Below are positions 32,779 through 41,568 of a DNA stretch of 64,000 nucleotides, one piece after another (within the stretch, counting starts at the first letter, position 1; each line of letters begins with the position of its first letter). The notes below the pieces were generated by a model. The model was not told the DNA's origin, made no database searches, and saw only the letters and a program-made list of their open reading frames with translations. The stretch is from Mycolicibacterium monacense (GTDB lineage Bacteria > Actinomycetota > Actinomycetes > Mycobacteriales > Mycobacteriaceae), in NCBI RefSeq assembly GCF_010731575.1, contig NZ_AP022617.1:5978467-6042466 (forward strand). The letters are read 5' to 3'. The position numbers were made by a program, and so were the translations under genes.

Positions 32779-33798
32779 GTGGCGATACCGACGTCAACTC
32801 CCGCAGTGAACGGCCGGGCGCCGCATCGCTCGCCGGAGGACCTGCGGTTGGCGCTGCGCGCGGCCACGCTGTACTACCTCGACGGACTCACCCAGGCCGA
32901 GATCGCCGGCCGCCTCGGGGTCTCCCGTCCCACCGCCGGCCGACTCGTCGCGCGCGCCAAAGCCCGCGGCCTCGTGCGGATCGACATCGTGGTCCCGCCG
33001 GACCTGCAGGATGATCTGCACGCCGACGAGGAACGCGAACTCGAGGTGCGCTTCGGCCTCACCGAAGTGGTGATCGCCGGCCACGGTGTCGACATCAGTG
33101 CACCCGGGCGGCCCGCCGCGTACGCCAGCGTCGGGCGCGCGGCCGCCGCGCTGCTGATGCGCCGGCTGGAGGCCGACGATGTCCTGGGCTTCACCTGGGG
33201 GCCCGAACAGGTGGCTGTCGCGACCGCGCTGACACCGGGAATGGCGACCTGCCGCGCGGTGGTTCAACTCGACGGCGCCATGTCCAGCGCCGCCTATCAG
33301 ACCGGCGTCGAGCTGATCCTCGGCCGATGCGCGGACATACTGCACGCCAACACCATTCGCCTGCCTGCACCGCTCTACGCCGATCCGTCCACCGTCGCAT
33401 CCATGCGCAGCGACTCGGTCATCTCCCGCACGCTGGAGGCGGGCCGGCACGCCGACGTGATGATGTTCGGGGTCGGCGCGGTCTCGACCTCGACCACTCT
33501 GTTCGAGGGCAGCTACCTCGACACCCGGATGCTCGACGAGCAGATCGCCGCCGGTGCGGTCGGTGAGATCGGCGGCCGGTTCTTCGACGAGCGCGGCGTC
33601 CCCGTCGACACCGAACTCCAGCAGCGCGCGGTGTCCGTTCCGCTCGAGGACGTCCGGGCCTGCGAGAAGACGATCCTGATCGCCAGCGGCGCCGAGAAAC
33701 ACCGGGCCACTCTCGCCGCGCTCCGCGGCCGGCTGGCCCGGATGTTGGTATGTGACATCGATTGTGCACGTTGGCTTCTCGACCACGGAAAGGGGTGA
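32779..33798 (+). CDS. SorC/DeoR-type sugar-binding transcriptional regulator
   Basis: A 339-aa regulator from GTG. Residues 20-70 hold an HTH: LYYLDGLTQAEIAGRLGVSR and PTAGRLVARAKARGLV. The rest is the SorC sugar-binding domain: VLGFTWGPEQVAVATALTPG, VQLDGAMSSAAYQTG, LPAPLYADPSTVASMRSD, DVMMFGVGAVSTSTTLFEGS and GEIGGRFFDERGVPVDTEL. SorC proteins respond to phosphorylated or free polyols and sugars. It is the first gene before the ABC transporter (2-bp gap to the next start), so it is likely co-expressed with it and controls the whole locus. Confidence 0.9.
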   Translation: MAIPTSTPAVNGRAPHRSPEDLRLALRAATLYYLDGLTQAEIAGRLGVSRPTAGRLVARAKARGLVRIDIVVPPDLQDDLHADEERELEVRFGLTEVVIAGHGVDISAPGRPAAYASVGRAAAALLMRRLEADDVLGFTWGPEQVAVATALTPGMATCRAVVQLDGAMSSAAYQTGVELILGRCADILHANTIRLPAPLYADPSTVASMRSDSVISRTLEAGRHADVMMFGVGAVSTSTTLFEGSYLDTRMLDEQIAAGAVGEIGGRFFDERGVPVDTELQQRAVSVPLEDVRACEKTILIASGAEKHRATLAALRGRLARMLVCDIDCARWLLDHGKG

Positions 33799-33800
33799 CG

Positions 33801-35168
33801 GTGAAAGCGCAGACAATAGCGCGCCGGCTGGCGGGAGGTCTGGCCGCTGCCGGGCTGGTGTTCACGTCCGGCTGCTCCGGGGCCGGCAGCCTCGGATCGT
33901 CAGACAACGAGGTGACGATCGCCCTGGTGTCCAACTCGCAGATGACCGACGCGCAGCAGCTGTCTTCGGAGTTCGAGAAGAAGAACCCGGGCACGAAGCT
34001 CAAGTTCATCACGCTGTCGGAGAACCAGGCGCGCGCCAAGATCACCATGTCGGCCGCGATGGGCGGCAGTGAGTTCGACGTCGTGATGATCAGTAACTTC
34101 GAGACGCCGCAGTGGGCCAAAGACGGCTGGCTGGTGAATCTCTCGGATTACGCGGAGAACACCCCAGGATATGACCAGGACGACTTCATCTCGTCGCTGC
34201 GGGAATCGTTGTCGTACGAGGGAGACATGTACGCGGTTCCCTTCTACGGCGAATCGTCGTTTCTGATGTACCGGAAGGACCTGTTCGAGCAGGCGGGCAT
34301 CAAGGTCGACCAGAACCCGGACTATCAGCCCACCTGGCCTGAGGTCGCCCAGTGGGCCGAGACGCTCAAGACCGACGACCGCGCCGGCATCTGTCTGCGG
34401 GGAAAGCCCGGCTGGGGTGAGGTACTCGCACCGCTGGACACCGTCATCAACACCTTCGGCGGGCGCTGGTTCGACGAGCAGTGGAACGCCCAACTCGACA
34501 GCCCCGAGGTCAAGAAGGCCGTCAACTTCTACGTCGACACGGTCAAGAACTTCGGTGAACTGGGTGCGGCGTCAACAGGATTCCAGGAGTGCGCGAACCT
34601 GTTCGGCCAGGGTCAGACCGCGATGTGGTACGACGCGACGTCGGCGGTCTCGGTGCTCGAGGACCCCAAGGAGTATCCCGACCTGGTCGGCAAGATCGGA
34701 TACCTGCCCGCCCCGATCCTCGTGAAGCCCAACTCGGGCTGGCTCTACACCTGGGCGCTGGGCATCCCCAAGGCTGCCAAGAATCCAGACGGCGCATGGG
34801 AGTTCATCTCGTGGATGACCAGTAAGGATTACATGAAACTGGTCGGGGAGAGGCTCGGCTGGGCGCGTGTCCCACCGGGCAGCCGGACGTCGACCTACAC
34901 CGACCTGCCCGAGTACGAGGCCATCTCGAAGTCCTATGGGCCGCTGACGCTGAAGTCGATCGAGAGCGCGACCCCGAATCAGCCAACGGTGCAACCGGTT
35001 CCGTACACCGGCATCCAGTTCGTCGGCATCCCGGAGTTCCAGGATCTCGGGACCCGGGTGAGCCAGCAGATCAGCGCGGCGATCGCCGGACAGAAGTCGG
35101 TGGACGACGCGCTCGCCCAGGCACAGGAATACGCCGAGGTCGTCGGCCGCACGTATCAGGAGAAGTGA
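33801..35168 (+). CDS. ABC transporter polyol-binding lipoprotein
   Basis: About 455 aa, from GTG 33801. The signal sequence ends in a lipobox (GLVFTSGCSGAG), so it is a membrane-anchored lipoprotein. EVTIALVSNSQMTDAQQLSS begins the mature domain, and FEKKNPGTKLKFITL, EFDVVMISNFETPQWAK, YAVPFYGESSFLMYRKDLFE and SGWLYTWALGIPKAAKNPDG are standard family 1 binding-protein blocks. It lies between the regulator and two permeases. By context it binds mannitol, sorbitol or arabitol. Confidence 0.9.
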   Translation: MKAQTIARRLAGGLAAAGLVFTSGCSGAGSLGSSDNEVTIALVSNSQMTDAQQLSSEFEKKNPGTKLKFITLSENQARAKITMSAAMGGSEFDVVMISNFETPQWAKDGWLVNLSDYAENTPGYDQDDFISSLRESLSYEGDMYAVPFYGESSFLMYRKDLFEQAGIKVDQNPDYQPTWPEVAQWAETLKTDDRAGICLRGKPGWGEVLAPLDTVINTFGGRWFDEQWNAQLDSPEVKKAVNFYVDTVKNFGELGAASTGFQECANLFGQGQTAMWYDATSAVSVLEDPKEYPDLVGKIGYLPAPILVKPNSGWLYTWALGIPKAAKNPDGAWEFISWMTSKDYMKLVGERLGWARVPPGSRTSTYTDLPEYEAISKSYGPLTLKSIESATPNQPTVQPVPYTGIQFVGIPEFQDLGTRVSQQISAAIAGQKSVDDALAQAQEYAEVVGRTYQEK

Positions 35169-36145
35169 TGACCGTTACCGCTGAGACCGACGCCGCCGGC
35201 ACCGACGAAAAAGCTGTCGCCGAACGCGTCCGCAAGATCAAGGAGGCCCAGGGCCTCGGCGTGAGCCGCGCCGAGGGCTGGCGACGGCGTGGACCGCTGC
35301 TCCCGGCGCTGATCTTCATGATCGTCGTCACGCAGATCCCGTTCCTGTTCACCCTCTACTACTCGACCCTGTCGTGGAACCTGGTGCGCCCCGGGTCCCG
35401 GCAGTTCGTCGGGTTCCAGAACTACATCGCCGTCGTCAAGGACAGCCAGTTCTGGTCGGTGGCGTTCAACACCGTCATCCTCATCGTCGGCGTGGTGCTC
35501 ATCTCGGCGTTCCTGGGTCTGTTGCTGGCGCTGTTGCTGGACCGGGCATTCCTCGGCCGCGGCGTCGTCCGCACGCTGCTCATCACCCCGTTCCTCGTCA
35601 CTCCTGTTGCGGCGGCGTTGATCTGGAAGACGACCATCCTCGATCCCAACAACGGCATCCTGAACTGGCTGCTGTCGCTGGTGGGCATCGGCAGGGTCGA
35701 CTGGATCGGACAGTTCCCGCTGACGATGGTGATGGTCGAACTGATCTGGCAGTGGACGCCGTTCATGATGCTTCTGATCCTCGCCGGCCTCCAGTCGATG
35801 CCTCGCGACATCCTGGAGGCCGGTCGAGTCGACGGTGCGGGCGCCGTTCAACTCTTCCGTGAGCTGACGCTGCCCCACCTTCGGCGCTTCATCGAACTGG
35901 GGGTCGTCCTCGGGGCGATCTACCTGATGAACACCTTCGACGCCATCTACATGATGACCCAGGGTGGACCCGGCATCGCGAGTGCGAACCTGCCGTTCTA
36001 CATCTATCAGCGCGCGTTCCTGGGCTTCGACATGGGCCAGGCGGCGGCGATGGGCGTGGTGGTGGTCATCTTCACCATCGTCATCGCCAACTTCGCTCTG
36101 CGGTTGATCTTCAAATCGTTCTCCGGCAAGGAAGAGGCAGTCTGA
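35168..36145 (+). CDS. ABC transporter permease (MalF/SmoF type)
   Basis: A 325-aa inner-membrane permease. The ATG overlaps the previous stop by one base. After a cytosolic 45 residues come six helices, with LLPALIFMIVVTQIPFLFTL first. The EAA-type loop that contacts the ATPase is at ILEAGRVDGAGAVQLFRELT (about 217). FQNYIAVVKDSQFWSVAFNT and MNTFDAIYMMTQGGPG are typical of polyol and sugar porters of this class. Confidence 0.9.
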   Translation: MTVTAETDAAGTDEKAVAERVRKIKEAQGLGVSRAEGWRRRGPLLPALIFMIVVTQIPFLFTLYYSTLSWNLVRPGSRQFVGFQNYIAVVKDSQFWSVAFNTVILIVGVVLISAFLGLLLALLLDRAFLGRGVVRTLLITPFLVTPVAAALIWKTTILDPNNGILNWLLSLVGIGRVDWIGQFPLTMVMVELIWQWTPFMMLLILAGLQSMPRDILEAGRVDGAGAVQLFRELTLPHLRRFIELGVVLGAIYLMNTFDAIYMMTQGGPGIASANLPFYIYQRAFLGFDMGQAAAMGVVVVIFTIVIANFALRLIFKSFSGKEEAV

Positions 36146-37014
36146 TGACCACCACAGTCGAGGAGACCACGCCGACAACGGGTTCCGATATCACGGCGAA
36201 GAAGAAGTCCCGCAAGTTCTCCGTCTGGGGCGTGCTGGCATGGCTCGTCGGGCTCGGGTTCTTCTTCCCGGTGTTCTGGATGATCCTGACGTCGTTCAAA
36301 CAGGAGGGTGACGCGGCGACCGATCCGCCGAAGTTGTTCTTCACCCCGACGCTCGACCAGTACGGCGCGGTGTTCGATCAGGGCATCGGACCGGCGATGC
36401 TGAACTCGTTGTTCGCCACCGGACTCTCGACGATCCTGGTGCTGCTGCTGGGTACCCCCGCGGCGTTCGCGCTGTCGCTGCGCCCGGTGCGCAAGACACA
36501 GGACGCGTTGTTCTTCTTCATGAGCACGAAGATGCTGCCCATCGTGGCGGTGATCCTGCCGCTGTACGTGATCGTGTCGAACATCGGTCTGCTCGACAAC
36601 ATCTGGGCGCTGGTGATCCTCTACACCGCGATGAACCTGCCGATCGCGGTGTGGATGATGCGGTCGTTCTTCCTCGAGGTGCCGGCTGAACTGCTCGAGG
36701 CGGCCAGCCTCGACGGTGCGAGCCTGTGGCGGTCGGTGCGTGAGGTGATCCTCCCGCTGGTCTCACCCGGCATCGCGGCGACGGCGTTGATCTGTGTGAT
36801 CTTCGCCTGGAACGAGTTCTTCTTCGCGGTGAACCTGACCGCCGTGAACGCCCAGACCATGCCCGTGTACCTCGTGGGCTTCATCGCCGGTGAGGGTCAG
36901 TACTGGGCCGTTCTCTCGGCGGCCGCGACCATGGCCGCACTCCCCGTCATCATCTGCGGATGGCTGGCGCAGAACAAGCTGGTGCGCGGGCTTTCCTTCG
37001 GCGCGATCAAGTAA
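36145..37014 (+). CDS. ABC transporter permease (MalG/SmoG type)
   Basis: A 289-aa second permease. LVGLGFFFPVFWMILTSFKQ is the first helix; LNSLFATGLSTILVLLLGTPA and FMSTKMLPIVAVILPLYVIV follow. The EAA loop is LLEAASLDGASLWRSVREVI (about 188). The ATG overlaps the previous stop (ATGA). It pairs with the preceding permease to form the channel. Confidence 0.9.
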   Translation: MTTTVEETTPTTGSDITAKKKSRKFSVWGVLAWLVGLGFFFPVFWMILTSFKQEGDAATDPPKLFFTPTLDQYGAVFDQGIGPAMLNSLFATGLSTILVLLLGTPAAFALSLRPVRKTQDALFFFMSTKMLPIVAVILPLYVIVSNIGLLDNIWALVILYTAMNLPIAVWMMRSFFLEVPAELLEAASLDGASLWRSVREVILPLVSPGIAATALICVIFAWNEFFFAVNLTAVNAQTMPVYLVGFIAGEGQYWAVLSAAATMAALPVIICGWLAQNKLVRGLSFGAIK

Positions 37015-37043
37015 ACGGATTCACAGGAGACACGGAGAACGCA

Positions 37044-38129
37044 ATGGCTGCAATCACGTACAAGAACGCGTCGTGCATCTACGAGGGCTCGGACAAGCTC
37101 GCGGTGGACTCGCTCAACCTCGATATCGCCGACGGCGAGTTCGTCGTGCTGGTCGGACCGTCCGGCTCGGGCAAGAGCACCGCACTGCGCATGCTTGCCG
37201 GCCTGGAGGACATCGACGAAGGCGCCATCGAGATCGGTGGCAAGGACATGACCGGTGTCCCGTCCAAGGACCGCGACATCGCCATGGTGTTCCAGAATTA
37301 CGCGCTCTACCCGAACAAGACCGTCGCCGAGAACATGGGCTTCGCGCTGAAGTTGCGCGGAGTGTCGGCCGACGAACGGCGTCGCAAGGTCGAGGAGGCC
37401 GCCAAGATCCTCGACCTCACCGAATTCCTGGACCGCAAACCCGCCAAGCTGTCCGGCGGCCAACGCCAGCGGGTGGCCATGGGGCGCGCCATCGTCCGTG
37501 AACCGCAGGTGTTCTGCATGGACGAACCGCTTTCGAACCTCGACGCGAAGTTGCGGGTGCAGACCCGTACGCAGATCGCGGCGCTACAGCGGCGTCTCGG
37601 CACCACCACCGTCTACGTCACCCACGATCAGGTCGAGGCGATGACGATGGGTGACCGGGTGGCCGTACTGCGCTTCGGGAAACTGCAGCAGTTCGCCTCG
37701 CCCAACGAGCTCTACGACCGGCCGGCCAACGCCTTCGTCGCCGGCTTCATCGGATCCCCTGCGATGAATCTGGTGACGCTGCCGGTGACCACCGACGGCG
37801 TCAAGATCGGTGACTCGACGCTGGAACTCGAGCGCGACGACATGGCGAAGCTGAGCGAAGCGGGCCTTTCGGAGGTCACCTTCGGCATCCGGCCCGAGCA
37901 GCTCGAGCTCACCGACTCCGGCGGAGTGGAGGTCGTCGTCGACCTCGTCGAGGACCTCGGCAGCGAGGCCTATGTGTACACCCACGCGAGCTCGGGCTCC
38001 GGGGTCGAGCTGGTGGCGCGGTGCAACCCACGCACGGCGCCGAGGCTGGCCGACACGGTGCGGTTGCACAAGAATCCCGACGGGGCGGTGCACCTGTTCC
38101 ATCCGCAGACCGGCGCGCGCCTGAACTAG
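37044..38129 (+). CDS. ABC transporter ATP-binding protein (MalK/UgpC/SmoK type)
   Basis: A 361-aa ATPase. Walker A is VGPSGSGKSTALRMLAGLED, the Q-loop VFQNYALYPNKTVAENM, the signature KLSGGQRQRVAMGRAIVR, Walker B CMDEPLSNLDAKLR, and the H-loop VTHDQVEAMTMGDR. The C-terminal 120 residues are the MalK-type regulatory domain (FGIRPEQLELTDSG). GGAGAC precedes the ATG at 37044. It completes the importer. The transcript probably ends near the hairpin repeat at 38150. Confidence 0.93.
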   Translation: MAAITYKNASCIYEGSDKLAVDSLNLDIADGEFVVLVGPSGSGKSTALRMLAGLEDIDEGAIEIGGKDMTGVPSKDRDIAMVFQNYALYPNKTVAENMGFALKLRGVSADERRRKVEEAAKILDLTEFLDRKPAKLSGGQRQRVAMGRAIVREPQVFCMDEPLSNLDAKLRVQTRTQIAALQRRLGTTTVYVTHDQVEAMTMGDRVAVLRFGKLQQFASPNELYDRPANAFVAGFIGSPAMNLVTLPVTTDGVKIGDSTLELERDDMAKLSEAGLSEVTFGIRPEQLELTDSGGVEVVVDLVEDLGSEAYVYTHASSGSGVELVARCNPRTAPRLADTVRLHKNPDGAVHLFHPQTGARLN

Positions 38130-38149
38130 CCGGGGCGGCTGGGGACGCC

Positions 38150-38204
38150 GACTTCTACGCCTGGGTTGTGTCGCGGCGCCGACAACGACCCTCAGGTAGA
38201 ACTC
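38150..38204. repeat. 55-nt palindromic repeat, copy A
   Basis: Imperfect inverted repeat with outer arms TTCTAC/GTAGAA, an inner pair TGGGT...ACCC and the loop GTCGCGGCGCCGAC. It is nearly the same as copy B at 39137-39191, in the same orientation, and the two flank the AbiEi-like gene. Copy A also supplies the last codons and stop of that gene and can act as a terminator for the ABC operon coming the other way. Confidence 0.8.
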
Positions 38205-39046
38205 GGCGGAATCCAGCCGCGGCGGGCGAACGCTTCGCGGACGCGATGCAGGATGAACCGACGGCTGTGCTCGGCCACCACGCGAAGGTCGATCCAGCCC
38301 TCGCGGTCGAGGAGTTCGGCTCGGCCGATGTCGTGGACGTACTGGCCTCGGCTCGTCGCGTGGTGCGCGCCTTCGTAATCCAGCCCGACCTTCGGCTCGT
38401 CGTAGCCCATGTCGATGAAGGCCTCCGAATATCCGTCGGTGACCCGGATCTGCGTCCTCGGTCTCGGCAGCCCGCCGTCGATGAGGGTCAGCCGCAATCG
38501 GGTCTCCTGGGGTGAGGCCGCGCCGGCGTCCATGAGATCCAGCGCGACATCCGCGGACCGGACACCTCGCGCACCGCGGTAGCGCCGGGCCAACGGCGCG
38601 GTGTCGGCAGCGCTCACTCCCGTCGCGGCGGCCAAGGCGTCGAGATGAACGACCGCGGCGTCGCGCGGGAGGTGGCGGGCGAGATCGAAGGCAGTGCGCG
38701 CCGACGACGTGACGGGGAGGTCGCCGATAACGACGACTTCGTCGTCGCCGACCCTCTCCTCGCGGACGATGACACCGTCCCTGCGGCGGCCGTGCTCGGC
38801 GATGATCTCGATCGGCGTCGTCGCGTCGACCCACTTCGCGCCGTGCAACGCCGCGGCGGCTCGCCCGGAGATGACACCGTGGCGCCCGGTCCACAGCCAG
38901 GCGGCCGATGCCCTGGCCGCCAGCGTGGGTCTCGCGCCCTTTGGGAAGTAGACACCGGGGTGGACGGCGACGTATCGAGCGCGCAGTTGTCCGCGCGTGA
39001 GTTTCCCGCGAGTGATGGCTTCACGTCCGATGAAGGGTTCCGACAT
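38192..39046 (-). CDS. AbiEi-like / DUF559-type protein
   Basis: About 284 aa from ATG 39046. The N-terminus (REAITRGKLTRGQLRARYV; VHPGVYFPKGARPTLAARAS) matches the AbiEi-type antitoxin domain that many mycobacteria carry in several paralogs. The C-terminus has a Vsr/DUF559-like nuclease-fold segment: SEAFIDMGYDEPKVGLDYEG with a D...E-x-x-G pattern, then HDIGRAELLDREGWIDLRVV. No AbiEii toxin gene is adjacent, so calling it an antitoxin would be too much. It lies between two copies of a palindromic repeat, and copy A provides its stop codon. Confidence 0.7.
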   Translation of the reverse strand: MSEPFIGREAITRGKLTRGQLRARYVAVHPGVYFPKGARPTLAARASAAWLWTGRHGVISGRAAAALHGAKWVDATTPIEIIAEHGRRRDGVIVREERVGDDEVVVIGDLPVTSSARTAFDLARHLPRDAAVVHLDALAAATGVSAADTAPLARRYRGARGVRSADVALDLMDAGAASPQETRLRLTLIDGGLPRPRTQIRVTDGYSEAFIDMGYDEPKVGLDYEGAHHATSRGQYVHDIGRAELLDREGWIDLRVVAEHSRRFILHRVREAFARRGWIPPSST

Positions 39047-39136
39047 GCGTCGATGCTCTTGAGCCCAGCCGACGACTTGCCTGCGAAAGCGCGTCTCCTG
39101 ACCGTGGTTGTGGACAAAGCCGTCGTTGTGAACGGC

Positions 39137-39191
39137 GAGTTCTACACCAGGGTCGTGCCGCGGCGCCGACAACGACCCTCACGTAGAACTC
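39137..39191. repeat. 55-nt palindromic repeat, copy B
   Basis: Arms GAGTTCTAC/GTAGAACTC and AGGGTCGT/ACGACCCT around the loop GCCGCGGCGCCGACA: a strong stem-loop. Same orientation as copy A about 990 bp upstream. It lies between the divergent AbiEi-like gene and ligD, 40 bp before the ligD start, so it would also be in or beside the ligD promoter region. Confidence 0.85.
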
Positions 39192-39230
39192 GGCGACGAG
39201 CCAAACGCATCGAACGGGTAATACCGTGAC

Positions 39231-41507
39231 GTGGTGGATCACTTCGGTCGGGTGCGCCTGACCAACCCGGACAAGGTGCTGTACCCGGCGACGGGCACCA
39301 CCAAGGCCGAGGTGTTCGAGTACTACGTCGACGTGGCCGAGGCGATGGTGCCGCACATCGCCGGCCGGGCGGTCACCCGTAAGCGCTGGCCCAACGGCGT
39401 CGGCGAGTTGGAGTTCTTCGAGAAGCAGCTGGCCAGCTCCGCACCTGACTGGCTCCAGCGCGGCACGATCGTGCACAAATCGGGCACCACCACCTACCCG
39501 ATCATCGACACCCGCGAAGGTCTGGCGTGGATCGCGCAGCAGGCCGCGCTGGAGGTGCACGTGCCGCAGTGGCGGTTCGTCGGATCGGGTGGCGACCTGA
39601 CTCCCGGCCCGGCCACCCGGATCGTGTTCGACCTCGACCCCGGCGAGGGCGTCACGTTCCGTCAGCTGTGCGAGGTCGCGCACGAGGTCCGCGACCTGAT
39701 CACCGGCATCGGGCTGACGGCCTATCCGCTGACCAGCGGCAGCAAGGGTCTGCACCTCTACGTCCCGCTCCAGGAGCCGATCAGCTCCCAGGGCGCGTCG
39801 GTGCTCGCCAAACGCGTCGCCCAACAGCTCGAAGCGGCCATGCCCAAACAGGTCACCGCCACGATGACCAAGAGCCTGCGCGAGGGCAAGGTGTTCCTCG
39901 ACTGGAGCCAGAACAACGGCAACAAGACCACGATCGCGCCGTACTCCCTGCGCGGCCGCGAGCATCCGACGGTTGCGGCGCCACGCACCTGGGAGGAGAT
40001 CGAGGACCCCGACCTGAGACATCTGCGATTCGACGAAGTGCTCGAGCGGATCGAGGAGTTCGGGGACCTGCTGGCCGATCTCGACGAGTACGTGCCTGTC
40101 GAGGACCGGCTCACCAAGTACCGCAGCATGCGCGACCCGTCGAGGACGCCGGAGCCCGTGCCGCCGCTACCGCCGAAGGCCGGCAACAACGACCGCTTCG
40201 TGATCCAGGAACACCATGCCCGGCGGCTGCACTACGACCTGCGTCTGGAACGCGACGGTGTGCTGGTCAGCTGGGCGGTGCCGAAGAACCTGCCCGACCG
40301 GCCCTCGGAGAACCACCTCGCCGTGCACACCGAGGACCATCCGATGGAGTACCTCACCTTCCACGGCACCATCCCGAAGGGTGAGTACGGCGGCGGCGAC
40401 ATGATCGTCTGGGACACCGGCACGTATGAGACCGAGAAGTTCAACGACCACGCCCCGGACGGACCCGCCAAGGGCGGGGAGGTCATCATCACCCTGCACG
40501 GCAACAGGATCGACGGCCGTTACGCGTTGATCCAGACCGACGGCAAGAACTGGCTCGCCCACCGGATGAAGGATCAGGGCAACCCGACGTTCGAGGACTT
40601 CGCCCCGATGCTGGCCACCCACGGCTCGGTCGAGAAGCTCACGGCGAAACAGTGGGCGTTCGAAGGCAAGTGGGACGGCTACCGGCTGCTGGTCGACGCC
40701 GACCATGGCAAGCTGTGTCTGAAGTCCCGTAGCGGCCGCGACGTCACCGCAGAGTATCCCCAATTACGCGCGCTGGCAGCAGATCTCGCCGACCACCATG
40801 TCGTGCTCGACGGGGAGGTCGTCGCCCTCGATGACAAGGGCGTGCCGAGCTTCGGTCATATGCAGAACCGGGCCCGGTCCACCCGTGTCGAGTTCTGGGC
40901 GTTCGACATCCTGCGCCTCGACGGCCGTTGGCTGCTGAAGGCGAAGTACCGAGACCGCCGAAAGCTGTTGGAGACGTTGGCCAGTGGGGGCGGACTGATC
41001 GTGCAACCCCTACTCGACGGCGACGGCCTCGAGGCTCTCGAGGACGCCCGCAAACGCAGGTGGGAGGGTGTGGTCGCCAAGAAATGGGATTCCACCTATC
41101 AGCCGGGGCGGCGCTCGTCGGCGTGGATCAAGGACAAACTGTGGAACACCCAGGAGGTCGTGATCGGCGGGTGGCGCGAAGGCAACGGCGGCCGCAGCAG
41201 CGGCATCGGCGCACTGGTGCTCGGCATCCCCGGACCCGACGGCCTGCAGTTCGTCGGCCGAGTCGGCACCGGGTTCACCGAGAAGGAACTCGGCAGTCTC
41301 AAGAAGACGTTGGCGCCGCTGCACACCTACGAATCCCCCTTCGCGACAAGGCTTCCCACCCAGGACGCCAAGGGCGTGACGTTCGTGCGGCCCGAACTCG
41401 TCGGCGAGGTGCGTTACAGCGAGCGTACCGGCGACGGCCGGTTGCGCCAACCGTCCTGGCGGGGGCTGCGACCGGACAAGACGCCGGACGACGTCGTGTG
41501 GGAGTAG
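39231..41507 (+). CDS. ligD: ATP-dependent DNA ligase D (POL-PE-LIG)
   Basis: A 758-aa multifunctional NHEJ enzyme. Residues 1-290 are the primase-like polymerase (KVLYPATGTTKAEVFEYYVD; IVFDLDPGEGV with the D-x-D metal site; YPLTSGSKGLHLYVPL). Residues 320-470 are the 3'-phosphoesterase (FVIQEHHARRLHYDLRLERD; TIPKGEYGGGDMIVWD). Residues 475-758 are the ligase, with nucleotidyl-lysine in EGKWDGYR (about 480), LDGEVVALDDKG, and EGVVAKKWDSTYQPGRR. The domain order is the mycobacterial one. It starts with tandem GTG codons. Works with Ku (29304-30254). Confidence 0.95.
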   Translation: MVDHFGRVRLTNPDKVLYPATGTTKAEVFEYYVDVAEAMVPHIAGRAVTRKRWPNGVGELEFFEKQLASSAPDWLQRGTIVHKSGTTTYPIIDTREGLAWIAQQAALEVHVPQWRFVGSGGDLTPGPATRIVFDLDPGEGVTFRQLCEVAHEVRDLITGIGLTAYPLTSGSKGLHLYVPLQEPISSQGASVLAKRVAQQLEAAMPKQVTATMTKSLREGKVFLDWSQNNGNKTTIAPYSLRGREHPTVAAPRTWEEIEDPDLRHLRFDEVLERIEEFGDLLADLDEYVPVEDRLTKYRSMRDPSRTPEPVPPLPPKAGNNDRFVIQEHHARRLHYDLRLERDGVLVSWAVPKNLPDRPSENHLAVHTEDHPMEYLTFHGTIPKGEYGGGDMIVWDTGTYETEKFNDHAPDGPAKGGEVIITLHGNRIDGRYALIQTDGKNWLAHRMKDQGNPTFEDFAPMLATHGSVEKLTAKQWAFEGKWDGYRLLVDADHGKLCLKSRSGRDVTAEYPQLRALAADLADHHVVLDGEVVALDDKGVPSFGHMQNRARSTRVEFWAFDILRLDGRWLLKAKYRDRRKLLETLASGGGLIVQPLLDGDGLEALEDARKRRWEGVVAKKWDSTYQPGRRSSAWIKDKLWNTQEVVIGGWREGNGGRSSGIGALVLGIPGPDGLQFVGRVGTGFTEKELGSLKKTLAPLHTYESPFATRLPTQDAKGVTFVRPELVGEVRYSERTGDGRLRQPSWRGLRPDKTPDDVVWE

Positions 41508-41549
41508 GTGCGGTCGATGTCGCATCGAGCGGTGTGGATTTGTCGGTGG

Positions 41550-41565
41550 TCGAATGTATGTTCGA
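41550..41565. promoter_or_regulatory. SOS (LexA) box
   Basis: TCGAATGTATGTTCGA matches the mycobacterial LexA consensus TCGAAC-N4-GTTCGA at 11 of 12 fixed positions. It ends 3 bp before the ATG of the 13E12-family gene. LexA boxes before 13E12 genes are known in M. tuberculosis, so DNA-damage induction is likely. Confidence 0.8.
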
Positions 41566-41568
41566 GGT

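Noticed and set aside
38192..39046. AbiE toxin-antitoxin system
   Set aside because: Only the AbiEi-like gene is present; no AbiEii nucleotidyltransferase gene is adjacent.
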